Shown here one piece after another: positions 45,982 through 55,844 of a stretch of 64,000 nt of DNA (position 1 is its first letter; each line of letters opens with the position of its first letter). Where the stretch lies: assembly GCA_965221175.1 (NCBI GenBank), contig OZ244867.1, forward strand, positions 1,798,001 through 1,862,000, in the 5' to 3' direction. The position numbers and the translations under genes were made by a program. Source of the DNA: JAJDZL01 sp965221175 (GTDB lineage Bacteria; Pseudomonadota; Gammaproteobacteria; Arenicellales; JAJDZL01). Under the pieces are notes generated by a model. It had not been told where the DNA came from. It was given only the letters and a program-made list of their open reading frames with translations, and did no database searches.

Positions 45982-47223
45982 TTATGTGACGGGCTTGCCT
46001 TCGCTGGATGGCCAATTTGCCATTAGCGTATTGGAAGGCAGAGTTTCATCAATCAGTTTTGCTGCTGTCTCCTGACCCGCCACTGGCAGTCCGTCTGGAT
46101 CCAGAACTCCGATTTGCACTAAAACGGAAGCCTGATCCCAGTAAATATGTTCATGATAGAGTTTGTCCCCACGGAAATTGACGATCGCCACAAGTGGAAT
46201 TTCGACATATTTTCCGGTCGGAGCGATTCCTGGCAGCATCCAGTCTATTTCGCAGTCGTGCGTAAAACAGAACAGCATCTCGTCAACAAGCCGATCAGCA
46301 CCAACCGTGCGAGAGATTGGAATCAGCTTGGTGTCTGCAGGATTGGAATCCACGAAATGATGTTTATAGAAACGGCTCAAGTGCTCACTGCCGACACCGC
46401 CGGTCATGGTCGGAATATGATTCACATAGGGACTATCCACCATAGTGCCCATGGTGGCAGGGACATCGCGACTTGTAAATTCATACTCGCAATGCTTATC
46501 CCACAATTGGCTGAGATCATAGATCGGACCTAGCGTATTGCGTAACAAAGCCAGACTCCGTGAATACGCCATCATCGTTGATGGTTTGTGATAACTGTCC
46601 CGGCCTGGCGTTGCAAAGGCATGATTGACATCAGGATAGTAATAGATTTCCACATCCGACCGGCTCTCGAAGGCCTGACGAATCTGCGCGACTGCTTCTG
46701 GCGGAACGAATGAATCTTCAGCGGCAAAATGCATCACCATGGGACAGGTGATGTTGTCCGCTTCACCCAAAGACTGCTCAATAGCGACGCCGTAATAGGA
46801 TACCGAACAGTCAACATCGGTTCTGGCTGCAGTGAGATAGGCAAGGTTTCCACCAAGACAATAGCCCAAAGCACCGACTTTTCCTGTGCATTCGGGTAAT
46901 TCGCGCAGCGACTTGATCGCGTCTGCGGTGTCTTTGATCCCTTGGTCAACATCAAAGCGCTGATAATAGTCAAACGCCTGACCGAAGTCTTCGTCACTGT
47001 AACCAAGGACAATCCCCGGCTTCATTCGCCAAAACAGGTCAGGCACCAGCACCACATACCCTTCTTCAACAAAATTCTCGGCCATATCTCGCAAATACCG
47101 GTTGATTCCGAATATTTCCTGAAGCAAAATCAAGCCTGGACCCGAACCCTGTGCAGGTTTGGCTAGATACGCTTCGAAATTTCCACCGTCGGAAGCGGTT
47201 ATATTGATCATTGAGCCGGACAT
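45982..47223 (-). CDS. Dienelactone hydrolase fused to an NTF2/SnoaL-like domain
   Basis: This 413-residue, two-domain protein has an N-terminal alpha/beta hydrolase of the dienelactone hydrolase family with the nucleophile cysteine in GYCLGGN (about residue 120), an Asp/Glu in AAEDSF and the catalytic His in VNHAFAT (about 205). A second domain (about 260-390) with WDKHCEYEFTSRD and YHEHIYWDQASVLVQIG resembles SnoaL/NTF2-like cyclase or ester-cyclase folds. The first family hydrolyses enol lactones in aromatic degradation. It is the first gene of the peptide-type ABC operon, 23 nt ahead of the binding-protein start. AGGATG is found before the ATG at 47223. Whether it acts on the imported compound is inference. 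Confidence 0.85.
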   Translation of the reverse strand: MSGSMINITASDGGNFEAYLAKPAQGSGPGLILLQEIFGINRYLRDMAENFVEEGYVVLVPDLFWRMKPGIVLGYSDEDFGQAFDYYQRFDVDQGIKDTADAIKSLRELPECTGKVGALGYCLGGNLAYLTAARTDVDCSVSYYGVAIEQSLGEADNITCPMVMHFAAEDSFVPPEAVAQIRQAFESRSDVEIYYYPDVNHAFATPGRDSYHKPSTMMAYSRSLALLRNTLGPIYDLSQLWDKHCEYEFTSRDVPATMGTMVDSPYVNHIPTMTGGVGSEHLSRFYKHHFVDSNPADTKLIPISRTVGADRLVDEMLFCFTHDCEIDWMLPGIAPTGKYVEIPLVAIVNFRGDKLYHEHIYWDQASVLVQIGVLDPDGLPVAGQETAAKLIDETLPSNTLMANWPSSEGKPVT

Positions 47224-47415
47224 CTCATCATCCTGAAATTCAAAAGTAATGCGTATTGTGAAAATGGGTTATTGTACAGATTCTAACCCCACAGAAATGA
47301 CAAAGAATGAGATCATAGCGACCAACGTCAAATGAAATTTCAAGGATGGATTACGTTTTGTCCTCACGGGTGCTTGGAAACCGCATCACAAACGCATTTC
47401 AAGCGAATCGTTGAA

Positions 47416-50400
47416 GGTCTATCCCCACAGGTGTGGGGGAACCGATGACAGACCAAGATTAATCCAAAGGGATTCAGGTCTATCCCCACAGGTGTGGGGG
47501 AACCCGAATAATAAACCGGGTCGTACTGCAAGACAAAGATCTATCCCCACAGGTGTGGGGGAACCATCTCCGCGCAGAATATCCTGACTGATCAGAAGGG
47601 TCTATCCCCACAGGTGTGGGGGAACCTGTCGTGTGCCCAATCCACGTCTATTCGGTCGAGGTCTATCCCCACAGGTATGGGGGAATCTGTAATCTCGAAC
47701 GGCGCTGTGTGACAGTGCCGGGTCTATCCCCACAGGTATGGGGGAACCGCGTCGGATTCGGCTCTGTTGACGAACATATTGGGTCTATCCCCACAGGTAT
47801 GGGGGAACCTTTCTCAACTCTGCGGCCCACAATGCCACATCGGGTCTATCCCCACAGGTATGGGGGAACCCTGGGGCTGTTGCCTGTGCTTTTGCTTCGG
47901 TGCGGTCTATCCCCACAGGTATGGGGGAACCATTACATTCACACAGAGAACAACGGCGGATTTAGGTCTATCCCCACAGGTATGGGGGAACCGTAGCATC
48001 CAAAAACTGAGCTAGCCCTTTTGCGGGTCTATCCCCACAGGTATGGGGGAACCTCTCTTATGTCGAATTTTTCTCTGTTTCCTGAGGTCTATCCCCACAG
48101 GTATGGGGGAACCCAAGGAATAATAGGGAGAATCTACAATGCCTAAGGTCTATCCCCACAGGTATGGGGGAACCTTGACGTGCTTCCGCTTCTAGCATCT
48201 TGCCACGGGTCTATCCCCACAGGTATGGGGGAACCGAGTCTGGACTCATGCCACTCAGGAGTCCCTTGGGTCTATCCCCACAGGTATGGGGGAACCCAAG
48301 GAAACAATCCACACATACACATAATCTGGGGTCTATCCCCACAGGTATGGGGGAACCCAGTTGCTTGCATTTTTTTCTCTCTTCTGGTTAGGTCTATCCC
48401 CACAGGTATGGGGGAACCTATCTGACAGAAGGACCAAATACAGATAATAACGGTCTATCCCCACAGGTATGGGGGAACCATCGTACCATTACTTGACGTA
48501 GTTTGCCGCTCAGGTCTATCCCCACAGGTATGGGGGAACCGCCATCAAAATGGCGTCAACATCAGACCTATCAGGTCTATCCCCACAGGTATGGGGGAAC
48601 CTGGCACTTTCAGCCTTGTAAGGTCAGTATGTTGGGTCTATCCCCACAGGTATGGGGGAACCCAAAAGTTCTACGCTTGATACCACCCGCAGAAAGGTCT
48701 ATCCCCACAGGTATGGGGGAACCCAAAAGTTCTACGCTTGATACCACCCGCAGAAAGGTCTATCCCCACAGGTATGGGGGAACCCGTTGCCTATGGCAAT
48801 TGCCGAATCCAGTAAAAGGTCTATCCCCACAGGTATGGGGGAACCACACGCAGGGAGAATGAAAACTACGGTGCTGCGGGTCTATCCCCACAGGTATGGG
48901 GGAACCAGGTACAGCATACAGGCGCAGATACCGACAAAGGGTCTATCCCCACAGGTATGGGGGAACCGAAAGCCTTCCAATTCACATTCATCTTGAAGCA
49001 GGTCTATCCCCACAGGTATGGGGGAACCTGAATCAAAGCAGTCTGAACTTTGCTCTTCAGGGGTCTATCCCCACAGGTATGGGGGAACCTATATGAAAAA
49101 AGCCAAGGAGAAAGCAGGCTCGGGTCTATCCCCACAGGTATGGGGGAACCAGATTAGATTGATTTTCTTCAGACTGTCGTAGGGGTCTATCCCCACAGGT
49201 ATGGGGGAACCCGACGATCAGACTAAAGACGACCTGCCGGATACGGTCTATCCCCACAGGTATGGGGGAACCAGCTTCGGCGCTCCGATAGGATATAGAG
49301 TAAAAGGTCACGCTGGCGCTACTGGGAAAATGCAACCGGGTCTATCCCCACAGGTATGGGGGAACCTCGATAACCCTGCGATAGCGCGCCTCGCCCGACG
49401 GTCTATCCCCACAGGTATGGGGGAACCCCTCGTCTCCGATGTACTCTACCACTCCTGTCGGGTCTATCCCCACAGGTATGGGGGAACCAGGTATGTTGTC
49501 CGGCGTTGAACGTTAGTGCACGGTCTATCCCCACAGGTATGGGGGAACCTCCAGCACGGGCGACATTCAAAGCGCACGAGAAGGTCTATCCCCACAGGTA
49601 TGGGGGAACCGTACGCGCCTCAGACACAGTCTGGAAAATCTGGGGTCTATCCCCACAGGTATGGGGGAACCAGCGTACATGGATATACGGACACTCAACA
49701 CCGAGGTCTATCCCCACAGGTATGGGGGAACCAGCGTACATGGATATACGGACACTCAACACCGAGGTCTATCCCCACAGGTATGGGGGAACCGCAGCAC
49801 GTCTAAGTAACAGCAACCGCAAAGCAGGTCTATCCCCACAGGTATGGGGGAACCGGTAGTGTGTGTGTTCCAGGCGTTTTGTACGAAGGTCTATCCCCAC
49901 AGGTATGGGGGAACCAGTCGACTGCGACTTTCACTGCCGGCCAACACGGGTCTATCCCCACAGGTATGGGGGAACCCGCGAAAAATTTGATATCCGAGAC
50001 ATAGCCGAAGGTCTATCCCCACAGGTATGGGGGAACCGTGGTTATTTCTCTTGATGAGGCTCCGGGCTCGGGTCTATCCCCACAGGTATGGGGGAACCTC
50101 TTCATTTCCACCAGCCACCGGCGCTTCGGAAGGTCTATCCCCACAGGTATGGGGGAACCTGATTACGTTGTCCCGCAGGCAGATCGGGTTACGGTCTATC
50201 CCCACAGGTATGGGGGAACCTTCCGTGATCTGCACTGCACGCCTATACTCCGAGGTCTATCCCCACAGGTATGGGGGAACCCGAACAGGAACAAGACTGG
50301 TTTACAAGCGGCCGGGTCTATCCCCACAGGTATGGGGGAACCGGAACCATCATCGACTGCATTAATTCTTCCATGGGTCTATCCCCACAGGTATGGGGGA

Positions 50401-50586
50401 ACCCGAGCGACGGCTTCGAAACGTGCATACGAAGAAGGTCTATCCCCACAGGTATGGGGGAACCCCGTGCTGTATTGCTCCGAAATGACGGATGTATGGT
50501 CTATCCCCACAGGTATGGGGGAACCGTACGAGCAAGAAGTTTGATTTACTCCGATGCGGGTCTATCCCCACAGGTATGGGGGAACC
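47416..50586 (-). CRISPR. Type I-E CRISPR array, 52 repeats
   Basis: A 28-nt repeat (plus strand begins GGTCTATCCCCACAGGT and ends GGGGGAACC) is present 52 times, with starts at 61-nt steps (one 60). It gives 51 spacers, nearly all 33 nt, one 32 nt and one 66 nt. The minus-strand sense resembles E. coli type I-E repeats: GGTTCCCCC, then a C/G stem, then ATAGACC as crRNA 5' handle. Transcription should run right to left because the degenerate repeats (47538, 47660) are at the left end and cas6e lies to the right. The first four repeats from the left carry GTG at positions 17-19 instead of GTA. Spacer pairs at 48663/48724 and 49672/49733 are identical. Targets cannot be determined here. Confidence 0.98.
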
Positions 50587-51010
50587 CCTCAATGATAACC
50601 TATTGAAATAATTAAATTTTAAAAGAACAGAAAGAGATACCCGACACTTACATCTTCGGTTGTGCGCCCAGCAAATTTATAAGTCGATAGTCGCACGATT
50701 TGCGATTTCATCGGTGATATCCGTTGACTTTGTGGTGAGTACCACGTTTTCGCAAGTGAAACGAAAGATTTCCCACACCTGTGGGGATAAACCCTTCTTA
50801 TAAATAGTTGTAATTACGACACCCAAGGTCTCTCCGTTCCAACTATTCTTTCGTTCCGAGTTATATCCGGCAATATATATGTCGGAATTTGAACATAGTG
50901 CCAATCGTTTTTCTAAACTGCCGGATCTGATAACTTGATTGACTTGGGCAACGCTAAGAATATCTCCGATGCCGAAAAGACTCCTTAATTTGGCTTATCA
51001 AATGTGGGGA
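50587..51010 (-). promoter_or_regulatory. CRISPR leader region between array and cas6e
   Basis: This gap holds an A/T-rich stretch next to the last repeat (AATTAAATTTTAAAAG near 50610) as expected for a leader. It also contains the degenerate repeat-like unit at 50766-50793. The array promoter should lie here, reading leftward. A frame of 75 codons (50677-50904 minus) across the unit contains the same peptide the array repeats encode, so it is an artefact. Confidence 0.6.
50766..50793 (+). repeat. Degenerate, inverted CRISPR-repeat-like unit in the leader region
   Basis: On the plus strand the 28 nt match the crRNA-sense repeat at 23 positions, including an unbroken 18-nt block around CCCACACCTGTGGGGATA, which keeps the stem and the 5' handle (ATAAACC, the classical I-E form). 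The array is read from the minus strand, so this unit is in the opposite orientation. Exactly 33 nt later (50827) GGT and several repeat-like C positions follow (8 of 14), perhaps a second, more decayed half-repeat. This resembles the pseudo-repeat/spacer/pseudo-repeat layout of CreR/CreA regulatory RNAs. That function is a hypothesis. Confidence 0.7.
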
Positions 51011-51805
51011 TCAAGATAATTCTAGCACTGGCGATTTGGGTGGTCGCAAGAGTAACATGCCGTACCCGTAGGCTTTGTGGCGACCGATACCATTTCTCAG
51101 TAGTGATGCGAAAGTATCCGACTGACGAACTGTCAATTTACCGTGAACTGTAGCATCCGGACCTTCGGAACCTATACCTGTACCACGAATGCAACGACGA
51201 CGTTGAAACGACGCAAGACGACAATCCACAACTTCAATTTGAACACTATCGCTGAATCGTTCAGCCAGCCATTCGATGTATATTTTGGTTCGAGTATCAC
51301 CCTTATTTTGTGCCCTTGCAGCTTTATTGTCCCATTCGTTTGGATAATTTCGTAATGTATTGATTCGAAAAGCATCAAGTTCCGCGCCTTTCGAGTATGC
51401 CTCTCCTGTTTGTTGGTCAACCACTTTACAAATGAGGCGTCGTGTAGGACGTACTCGAATGTCAAAGCCTAATTCCTGCCCCGCAGAAAAATTTATGGGC
51501 ATTTGTTTGGAAAGAAGTTTTTCCAAATGTATTACATGCAAACAATCCGGTGTACCGACAAGTTCCGCAATTTCCTTTAATTCACTGGCATCTACATTTG
51601 AGTATGCGTACAGTGCTGCTGAATTTCGATGCGGTGAGGCAAACAATCGAAAGGGTTGTAGAATCGATTTACCGAATGAACTATTGAGTAGAATGTGACA
51701 AGCATAACCTTCGTCCACGACATTGCTTCGAACTAAACCACGCTGTCCTATCCAACGATTAAAGGCGCGCATGTCAAATGGCAAATGAATTAGGTAAGTA
51801 GTCAT
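51011..51805 (-). CDS. cas6e: Cas6e (CasE/Cse3), crRNA-processing endoribonuclease
   Basis: This 264-residue RAMP nuclease cuts the pre-crRNA hairpin and remains bound to the 3' end in Cascade. It starts MTTYLIHLPFDMRAFNRWIG, carries a histidine in GYACHILLNSSFG (about residues 30-42, the position of the catalytic His in Cas6e), and ends with the glycine-rich loop RNGIGRHKAYGYGMLLL typical of Cas6e. It is the last cas gene before the leader. Two bases separate it from cas5e. Confidence 0.95.
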   Translation of the reverse strand: MTTYLIHLPFDMRAFNRWIGQRGLVRSNVVDEGYACHILLNSSFGKSILQPFRLFASPHRNSAALYAYSNVDASELKEIAELVGTPDCLHVIHLEKLLSKQMPINFSAGQELGFDIRVRPTRRLICKVVDQQTGEAYSKGAELDAFRINTLRNYPNEWDNKAARAQNKGDTRTKIYIEWLAERFSDSVQIEVVDCRLASFQRRRCIRGTGIGSEGPDATVHGKLTVRQSDTFASLLRNGIGRHKAYGYGMLLLRPPKSPVLELS

Positions 51806-51807
51806 CG

Positions 51808-52515
51808 CTAGTCTCTTACAATGTGCAACTTACCCTCACAAACTTGACGAGCACCGCCGTGAAGCCCAGTAATCCAGTTACGCTCATCTGTAACGAATAT
51901 CGTCTTGAATGCACCAACTGTTCCTTCCGAAGCGGGCCACTGTGCTCTCACCTCGTCAGATTCAATATCTACTATAGAGCAAAGTGCCGTGTATACATCA
52001 GGGGAATTTACCCAGCCATCGAAAATAGGCATGGATGGTAAACACGATTTTCGGCCAATGAACAGTGGTCTTGCTGGTTGAACTAGTGCCGTAGCGATAT
52101 CATCAAGTGTAGGGAATTCATCGTTTGGGTCTAGCCTGATGACGACTGAAGTTCTTGAGTCAGAGTGATAGTCCCGCCAACGCTGATGCGATCCAACATA
52201 AGTTTTAAGACCTCCATCACGAGTAGATGGAACTCCTAGTGTAGTCCAAGCCTTGTCTCGTTTTTCAAGTTTGGCGGTTTGATAATCTGTAGTGCGTCCC
52301 AGTATAGGTTCGCTTTCACGAATCGCGCCAAAGATTATTCGTTCTTGTAATTCTTGGTGTTCCTTTCTCATTGAACGTGTCCAACCTAGCGCGTTTGCCA
52401 ATAATCCGACAATTAAAGATTGTCCGGGAAAATCTCGAGTTCCTCCATGCGAATCAATTATTACGTCTCCAAACGCCGCTAAAGGGGCATAAAACTTTAA
52501 ACGAATCCAACGCAT
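51808..52515 (-). CDS. cas5e: Cas5e (CasD), Cascade subunit
   Basis: This 235-residue RAMP protein caps the crRNA 5' handle in Cascade. It begins MRWIRLKFYAPLAAFGDVII, and residues about 25-60 (THGG-like GGTRDFPGQSLIVGLLANALGW) give the Cas5e core helix. The phrase PLFIGRKSCLPS is a diagnostic Cas5 segment. Its start overlaps the cas7e stop by one base (TGATG), so translation is coupled. Confidence 0.96.
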   Translation of the reverse strand: MRWIRLKFYAPLAAFGDVIIDSHGGTRDFPGQSLIVGLLANALGWTRSMRKEHQELQERIIFGAIRESEPILGRTTDYQTAKLEKRDKAWTTLGVPSTRDGGLKTYVGSHQRWRDYHSDSRTSVVIRLDPNDEFPTLDDIATALVQPARPLFIGRKSCLPSMPIFDGWVNSPDVYTALCSIVDIESDEVRAQWPASEGTVGAFKTIFVTDERNWITGLHGGARQVCEGKLHIVRD

Positions 52516-53648
52516 CAGGCTACACCAAATTCAACTAAACTACCTACCCAGTTAGCAAGATCATTTAGTGAAACCAGTTCAGCCCCAGGAACTGGCGAAT
52601 TCATAAGATTCATTGCTCTACGCACTTCATTCTTTCCGTAAAGTTCGTCAAGTATTTGAATATGCTCACAAATTGCTTTGTGACTAGGATCAACTAAGGG
52701 TTGACAAGGTCGTCGGAACGCTTCGGCTAGACTTCTCGGTTGTCGGTCACCGGCTTCAATAAGCATCCAACTCGCATAGTTATATGGTGCTGTAGACCCG
52801 AGTTTTGCTCCCGGTGAAACTGTGGCTATAAGATGGACGAGGCGCTTTACAACCTCACCACCAATATTCGTGTCTCCACCAAGATTGCTAATCAACATGT
52901 CACGATCAACAACGACGTACCCATAAAATAACCCAGAAGTTAATTCGGTTTCTCCAATATGACTAGCGCCGGGATCATTTTCGATTTGCTGGAGATCATC
53001 TACCACCGTAAAGTAATCGCTTTCACTTTCTTCTTCGTGGACAGTAAATGCATGTGCCACGTGAATTGCTGCATCAATATTTGCTTCAGTATCCGAAGTA
53101 ACCATCCGTCCAAATAACGCAGATACAAGACCTCCAGGTAGCTCGCAATTATTGCGCATTTCGTTCATATTGGCTTTCGAAGATTTACTCCATTCCTTTA
53201 AACTTTTTTCAGTGGAATTTAGCTCACCATTGTAGGTATCTACGAACTTCTTGGCTTCTTGGGCAAGATAAAGAATCTCTGGTTCGCCCAGTAACAGTGG
53301 TTGTCGGTTCGCTTTAGTATCGCCTTTGTCACCATATACAGCACGTTGAAATTCAGATTCAATTACGCGAATTAAATCTTTATTCTCGGTAATCAGATTT
53401 AATGGTTCAATTACCTTTCGAGATACAATTTCGCGCGAACGATACGCAATAGTTGCACCGTCAATTGTTTGCAAAGCGTTAACATCGTTTGCCATTCGCC
53501 AGTGTCGCTTTAGACATTGTGATGAAATTCGGGTTCGGGTTTTACCCCCGTATGTCATGCGTTTAGCAAGTCCAGTGTCGTCGCGATTCAAAAGGACAGA
53601 AGAATAACCGTGAAGGTTGTGAATTTGAATAAATTTTGGTTCTGGCAT
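52515..53648 (-). CDS. cas7e: Cas7e (CasC/Cse4), Cascade backbone
   Basis: This 377-residue subunit is present in six copies along the crRNA in Cascade. The start MPEPKFIQIHNLHGYSSVLLNRDDTGLAKRM is typical, with YGGKTRTRISSQCLKRHWR as the conserved RNA-binding block. Later comes IDAAIHVAHAFTVHEEESESDYFTVVDDL, which matches the family thumb region, and ELTSGLFYGYVVVDRDML. It is separated from cse2 by 48 nt. Confidence 0.97.
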   Translation of the reverse strand: MPEPKFIQIHNLHGYSSVLLNRDDTGLAKRMTYGGKTRTRISSQCLKRHWRMANDVNALQTIDGATIAYRSREIVSRKVIEPLNLITENKDLIRVIESEFQRAVYGDKGDTKANRQPLLLGEPEILYLAQEAKKFVDTYNGELNSTEKSLKEWSKSSKANMNEMRNNCELPGGLVSALFGRMVTSDTEANIDAAIHVAHAFTVHEEESESDYFTVVDDLQQIENDPGASHIGETELTSGLFYGYVVVDRDMLISNLGGDTNIGGEVVKRLVHLIATVSPGAKLGSTAPYNYASWMLIEAGDRQPRSLAEAFRRPCQPLVDPSHKAICEHIQILDELYGKNEVRRAMNLMNSPVPGAELVSLNDLANWVGSLVEFGVA

Positions 53649-53696
53649 GTATTAATTCCTTAAATTGCTTTGTTAATTGTCTGTAGTTAACGACTT

Positions 53697-54227
53697 TTAA
53701 CGATTATTTTGTTCTGTGCGATAGTAGTCCCGTGCAATTTTTCTATCTGTTTCTTCATTTCCAAATAATATGAACCACGCTAAAGTTCTAATATCAAATC
53801 TGTTGTAGTCTGTAGTCGCTAATCGTCTACAGAGTCGCAATAAAATATTAAGACGCATATTTCCAGTTGTTGCGAGTAAACGGGCAACACGTAATTCTGA
53901 AACTTCTGCTTTAGATAGTGCGGCTCCCATGGATATACTGGGGTTATAAGCTGATTTTCTGTTTTGACTGTTACCTCTCGGAGTTAGAATCGCGATGGCT
54001 TGAATCAAGATTGCCCATGAATTTTCAATTTGTACGGAAATGTTGTGTTTTGCAAGTAAGTGCCAAAGTGCGGCAGCGCCGGCTCCTGAAAACGGCCCAC
54101 GTCTTAACGACGCGATTGGGCCCGCATCAAGCCGTGCTATATCTGCAGCAACGTTAAGAACTAATTTGTTGACATCAGTATGTATAGGGGGGTTTTGCTC
54201 AGTTGTTGAATTCTTATCTTTCTGCAT
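53697..54227 (-). CDS. cse2: Cse2 (CasB), Cascade small subunit
   Basis: This all-helical small subunit stabilises the R-loop. Homology starts at the Met at 54227 (MQKDKNSTTEQNPPIHTDV), giving 176 residues, in the normal range; the frame open to 54392 overlaps cse1 and is not used. AGGGAAGAG precedes the ATG. Characteristic features are ASLRRGPFSGAGAAALWHLL at about 40-60 and the C-terminal LLRLCRRLATTDYNRFDI. The gene overlaps the end of cse1 by 14 nt. Confidence 0.93.
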   Translation of the reverse strand: MQKDKNSTTEQNPPIHTDVNKLVLNVAADIARLDAGPIASLRRGPFSGAGAAALWHLLAKHNISVQIENSWAILIQAIAILTPRGNSQNRKSAYNPSISMGAALSKAEVSELRVARLLATTGNMRLNILLRLCRRLATTDYNRFDIRTLAWFILFGNEETDRKIARDYYRTEQNNR

Positions 54228-55809
54228 CTCTCTTCCCTGTAAAATCAAAAATTTCCGGTTGATCGCTAAACACACTGTTTGATCTTTGTAATCGACTCCA
54301 AAATGCGCTAGTAGCTTTTGCTCTGGCCCGATGACGACGAATTGAAGCACAAGGTACTGATTCAATTGCTTCATGCAATAAATTGAGAGCAACTTCTATT
54401 AATAGACGAACGAAGGTCAAGCGATATTCTGCGACTAATTTTTCATCATCTGTTGAGAATCGTTGCTCGAGTACTGAAAAATATTGAGTTTCGGCTACTG
54501 CATCAAGCCGACGAACGAATGGCGTAGCACGCATTCGGTCTGATTTTGAAATCTCGCTGTAGTCCTTACCACCGCTTGCGGCAATACTAATTCCAAGTAC
54601 TAAGGCACGTGTCACTTCACTAATTTCTGCCAACTGTGCTTGCGCAATTTCGGCTAATCGGTCGCGATGTTTCGATTTAAACAATGCCGATACAGTGGTA
54701 TCCGCAAACACTATATCTTTTCGTTCGTGATAGCCGTCTGTTTTACCTTGACCGCCTGCAACGCTTCTAGCGACCAAACGCCAACGTTTTTGCCGGTCAG
54801 AGTTAACATACATGGCTTGAGGTAGATGGTACGAATTTTTTTCAAACACCAAGTTAACGAGTCGTTTGTAAGTGAAGCCGCTGGAAGATACAGATAACGC
54901 TTGGTTCTTTTTGATGTCAACCGGGGTCCAAAAATCTCCGACATTACCCTTCGATTCTTTTGCAGCGATTCTCTGGTTTTTAGAAGATTTCGTTAACGCT
55001 ACAATTGAGCCTTTTTCGTTCGTTAATCGTACACGACGGCAAATTTCAATGAAATAAGGATCCAGTTGTCTCAAGTCGAACTGGTCTACACCGTCCCATG
55101 GTTCTAACCAAATCAACGCGAAACCATTTTGCTTCTTGTAGTATGGCTGGTAATTATCCAGCAGTTGTTCACGGTAGTTTAACATTCGACATATGTCAAA
55201 GCGCAGATGCGCACCAATACCGCCGTCTGAGGGAGCCAAACCAAGACAAGGCCGGGCAGAGAATCCACCATTCATACGAGCAATTCCATAGTTTCCAGAC
55301 CCGAAGAAACCGGCCATTGTCTGAAGACTTACTAACGCGAAAACCCAATCTTCTAGTGAACTATTAAGCACAATTGTTTGCTTCACGTCGTGGTTTTTAG
55401 ATTTGACTAAGATGTCAAGGTCGTCGGGTGTAATTTTCTTGCCACATTTGTCCAATCCATCTGGTATTGGACATTGCAAGAACGCCGGTAGCGATGAATT
55501 TTCGACAATTAATTTCCAAGGTTCATCTCCTGGAAATTTTCTAGTTAATACCTGTAGTAGTCGCAACCAGTCATCTTGAGATTTTGGCGGGTTCTGTTCG
55601 CCAGATTGGTGAATTGCTATAACCGCAAGTTGTGCAAGAAATGCGTGCCAAGCATGCCGCTGATGAGGCTGAATAGCAGAAAATGTAGATACACTATCTA
55701 CCATCATCGCTGAGTATACCTCGGGTAGAGAATATGTTGTCATGGTGCTGTCTTTGAGACGTACACGGAAAATTTTGTCTGTAAGTAAATTATTCATAAC
55801 GTAGTTCAT
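54214..55809 (-). CDS. cas8e: Cse1 (CasA/Cas8e), Cascade large subunit
   Basis: This PAM-recognising large subunit has 531 residues from the chosen ATG at 55809 (GGA upstream); the frame extends 8 codons to a TTG. Cse1 markers are YSLPEVYSAMMVDSVSTFSAIQPHQRHAWHAFLAQL near the start and GGFSARPCLGLAPSDGGIGAHLRFD, containing the glycine-rich loop that reads the PAM. The C-terminal four-helix bundle region is RRHRARAKATSAFWSRLQ. It lies 35 nt after cas3. Confidence 0.95.
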   Translation of the reverse strand: MNYVMNNLLTDKIFRVRLKDSTMTTYSLPEVYSAMMVDSVSTFSAIQPHQRHAWHAFLAQLAVIAIHQSGEQNPPKSQDDWLRLLQVLTRKFPGDEPWKLIVENSSLPAFLQCPIPDGLDKCGKKITPDDLDILVKSKNHDVKQTIVLNSSLEDWVFALVSLQTMAGFFGSGNYGIARMNGGFSARPCLGLAPSDGGIGAHLRFDICRMLNYREQLLDNYQPYYKKQNGFALIWLEPWDGVDQFDLRQLDPYFIEICRRVRLTNEKGSIVALTKSSKNQRIAAKESKGNVGDFWTPVDIKKNQALSVSSSGFTYKRLVNLVFEKNSYHLPQAMYVNSDRQKRWRLVARSVAGGQGKTDGYHERKDIVFADTTVSALFKSKHRDRLAEIAQAQLAEISEVTRALVLGISIAASGGKDYSEISKSDRMRATPFVRRLDAVAETQYFSVLEQRFSTDDEKLVAEYRLTFVRLLIEVALNLLHEAIESVPCASIRRHRARAKATSAFWSRLQRSNSVFSDQPEIFDFTGKRDAER

Positions 55810-55844
55810 GAAGTATTCCAGTTGCACGTTCAACTGTCTGAAGT

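Noticed and set aside
47616..50606. Several open frames of 60-168 codons within the array, with repeating GLSPQVWGN, SIPTGMGEP and VYPHRYGGT peptides
   Set aside because: They are translations of the 28-nt CRISPR repeat in three frames, not proteins.
50677..50904. 75-codon frame in the CRISPR leader region
   Set aside because: It runs through the repeat-like unit and encodes the same artefact peptide as the array.
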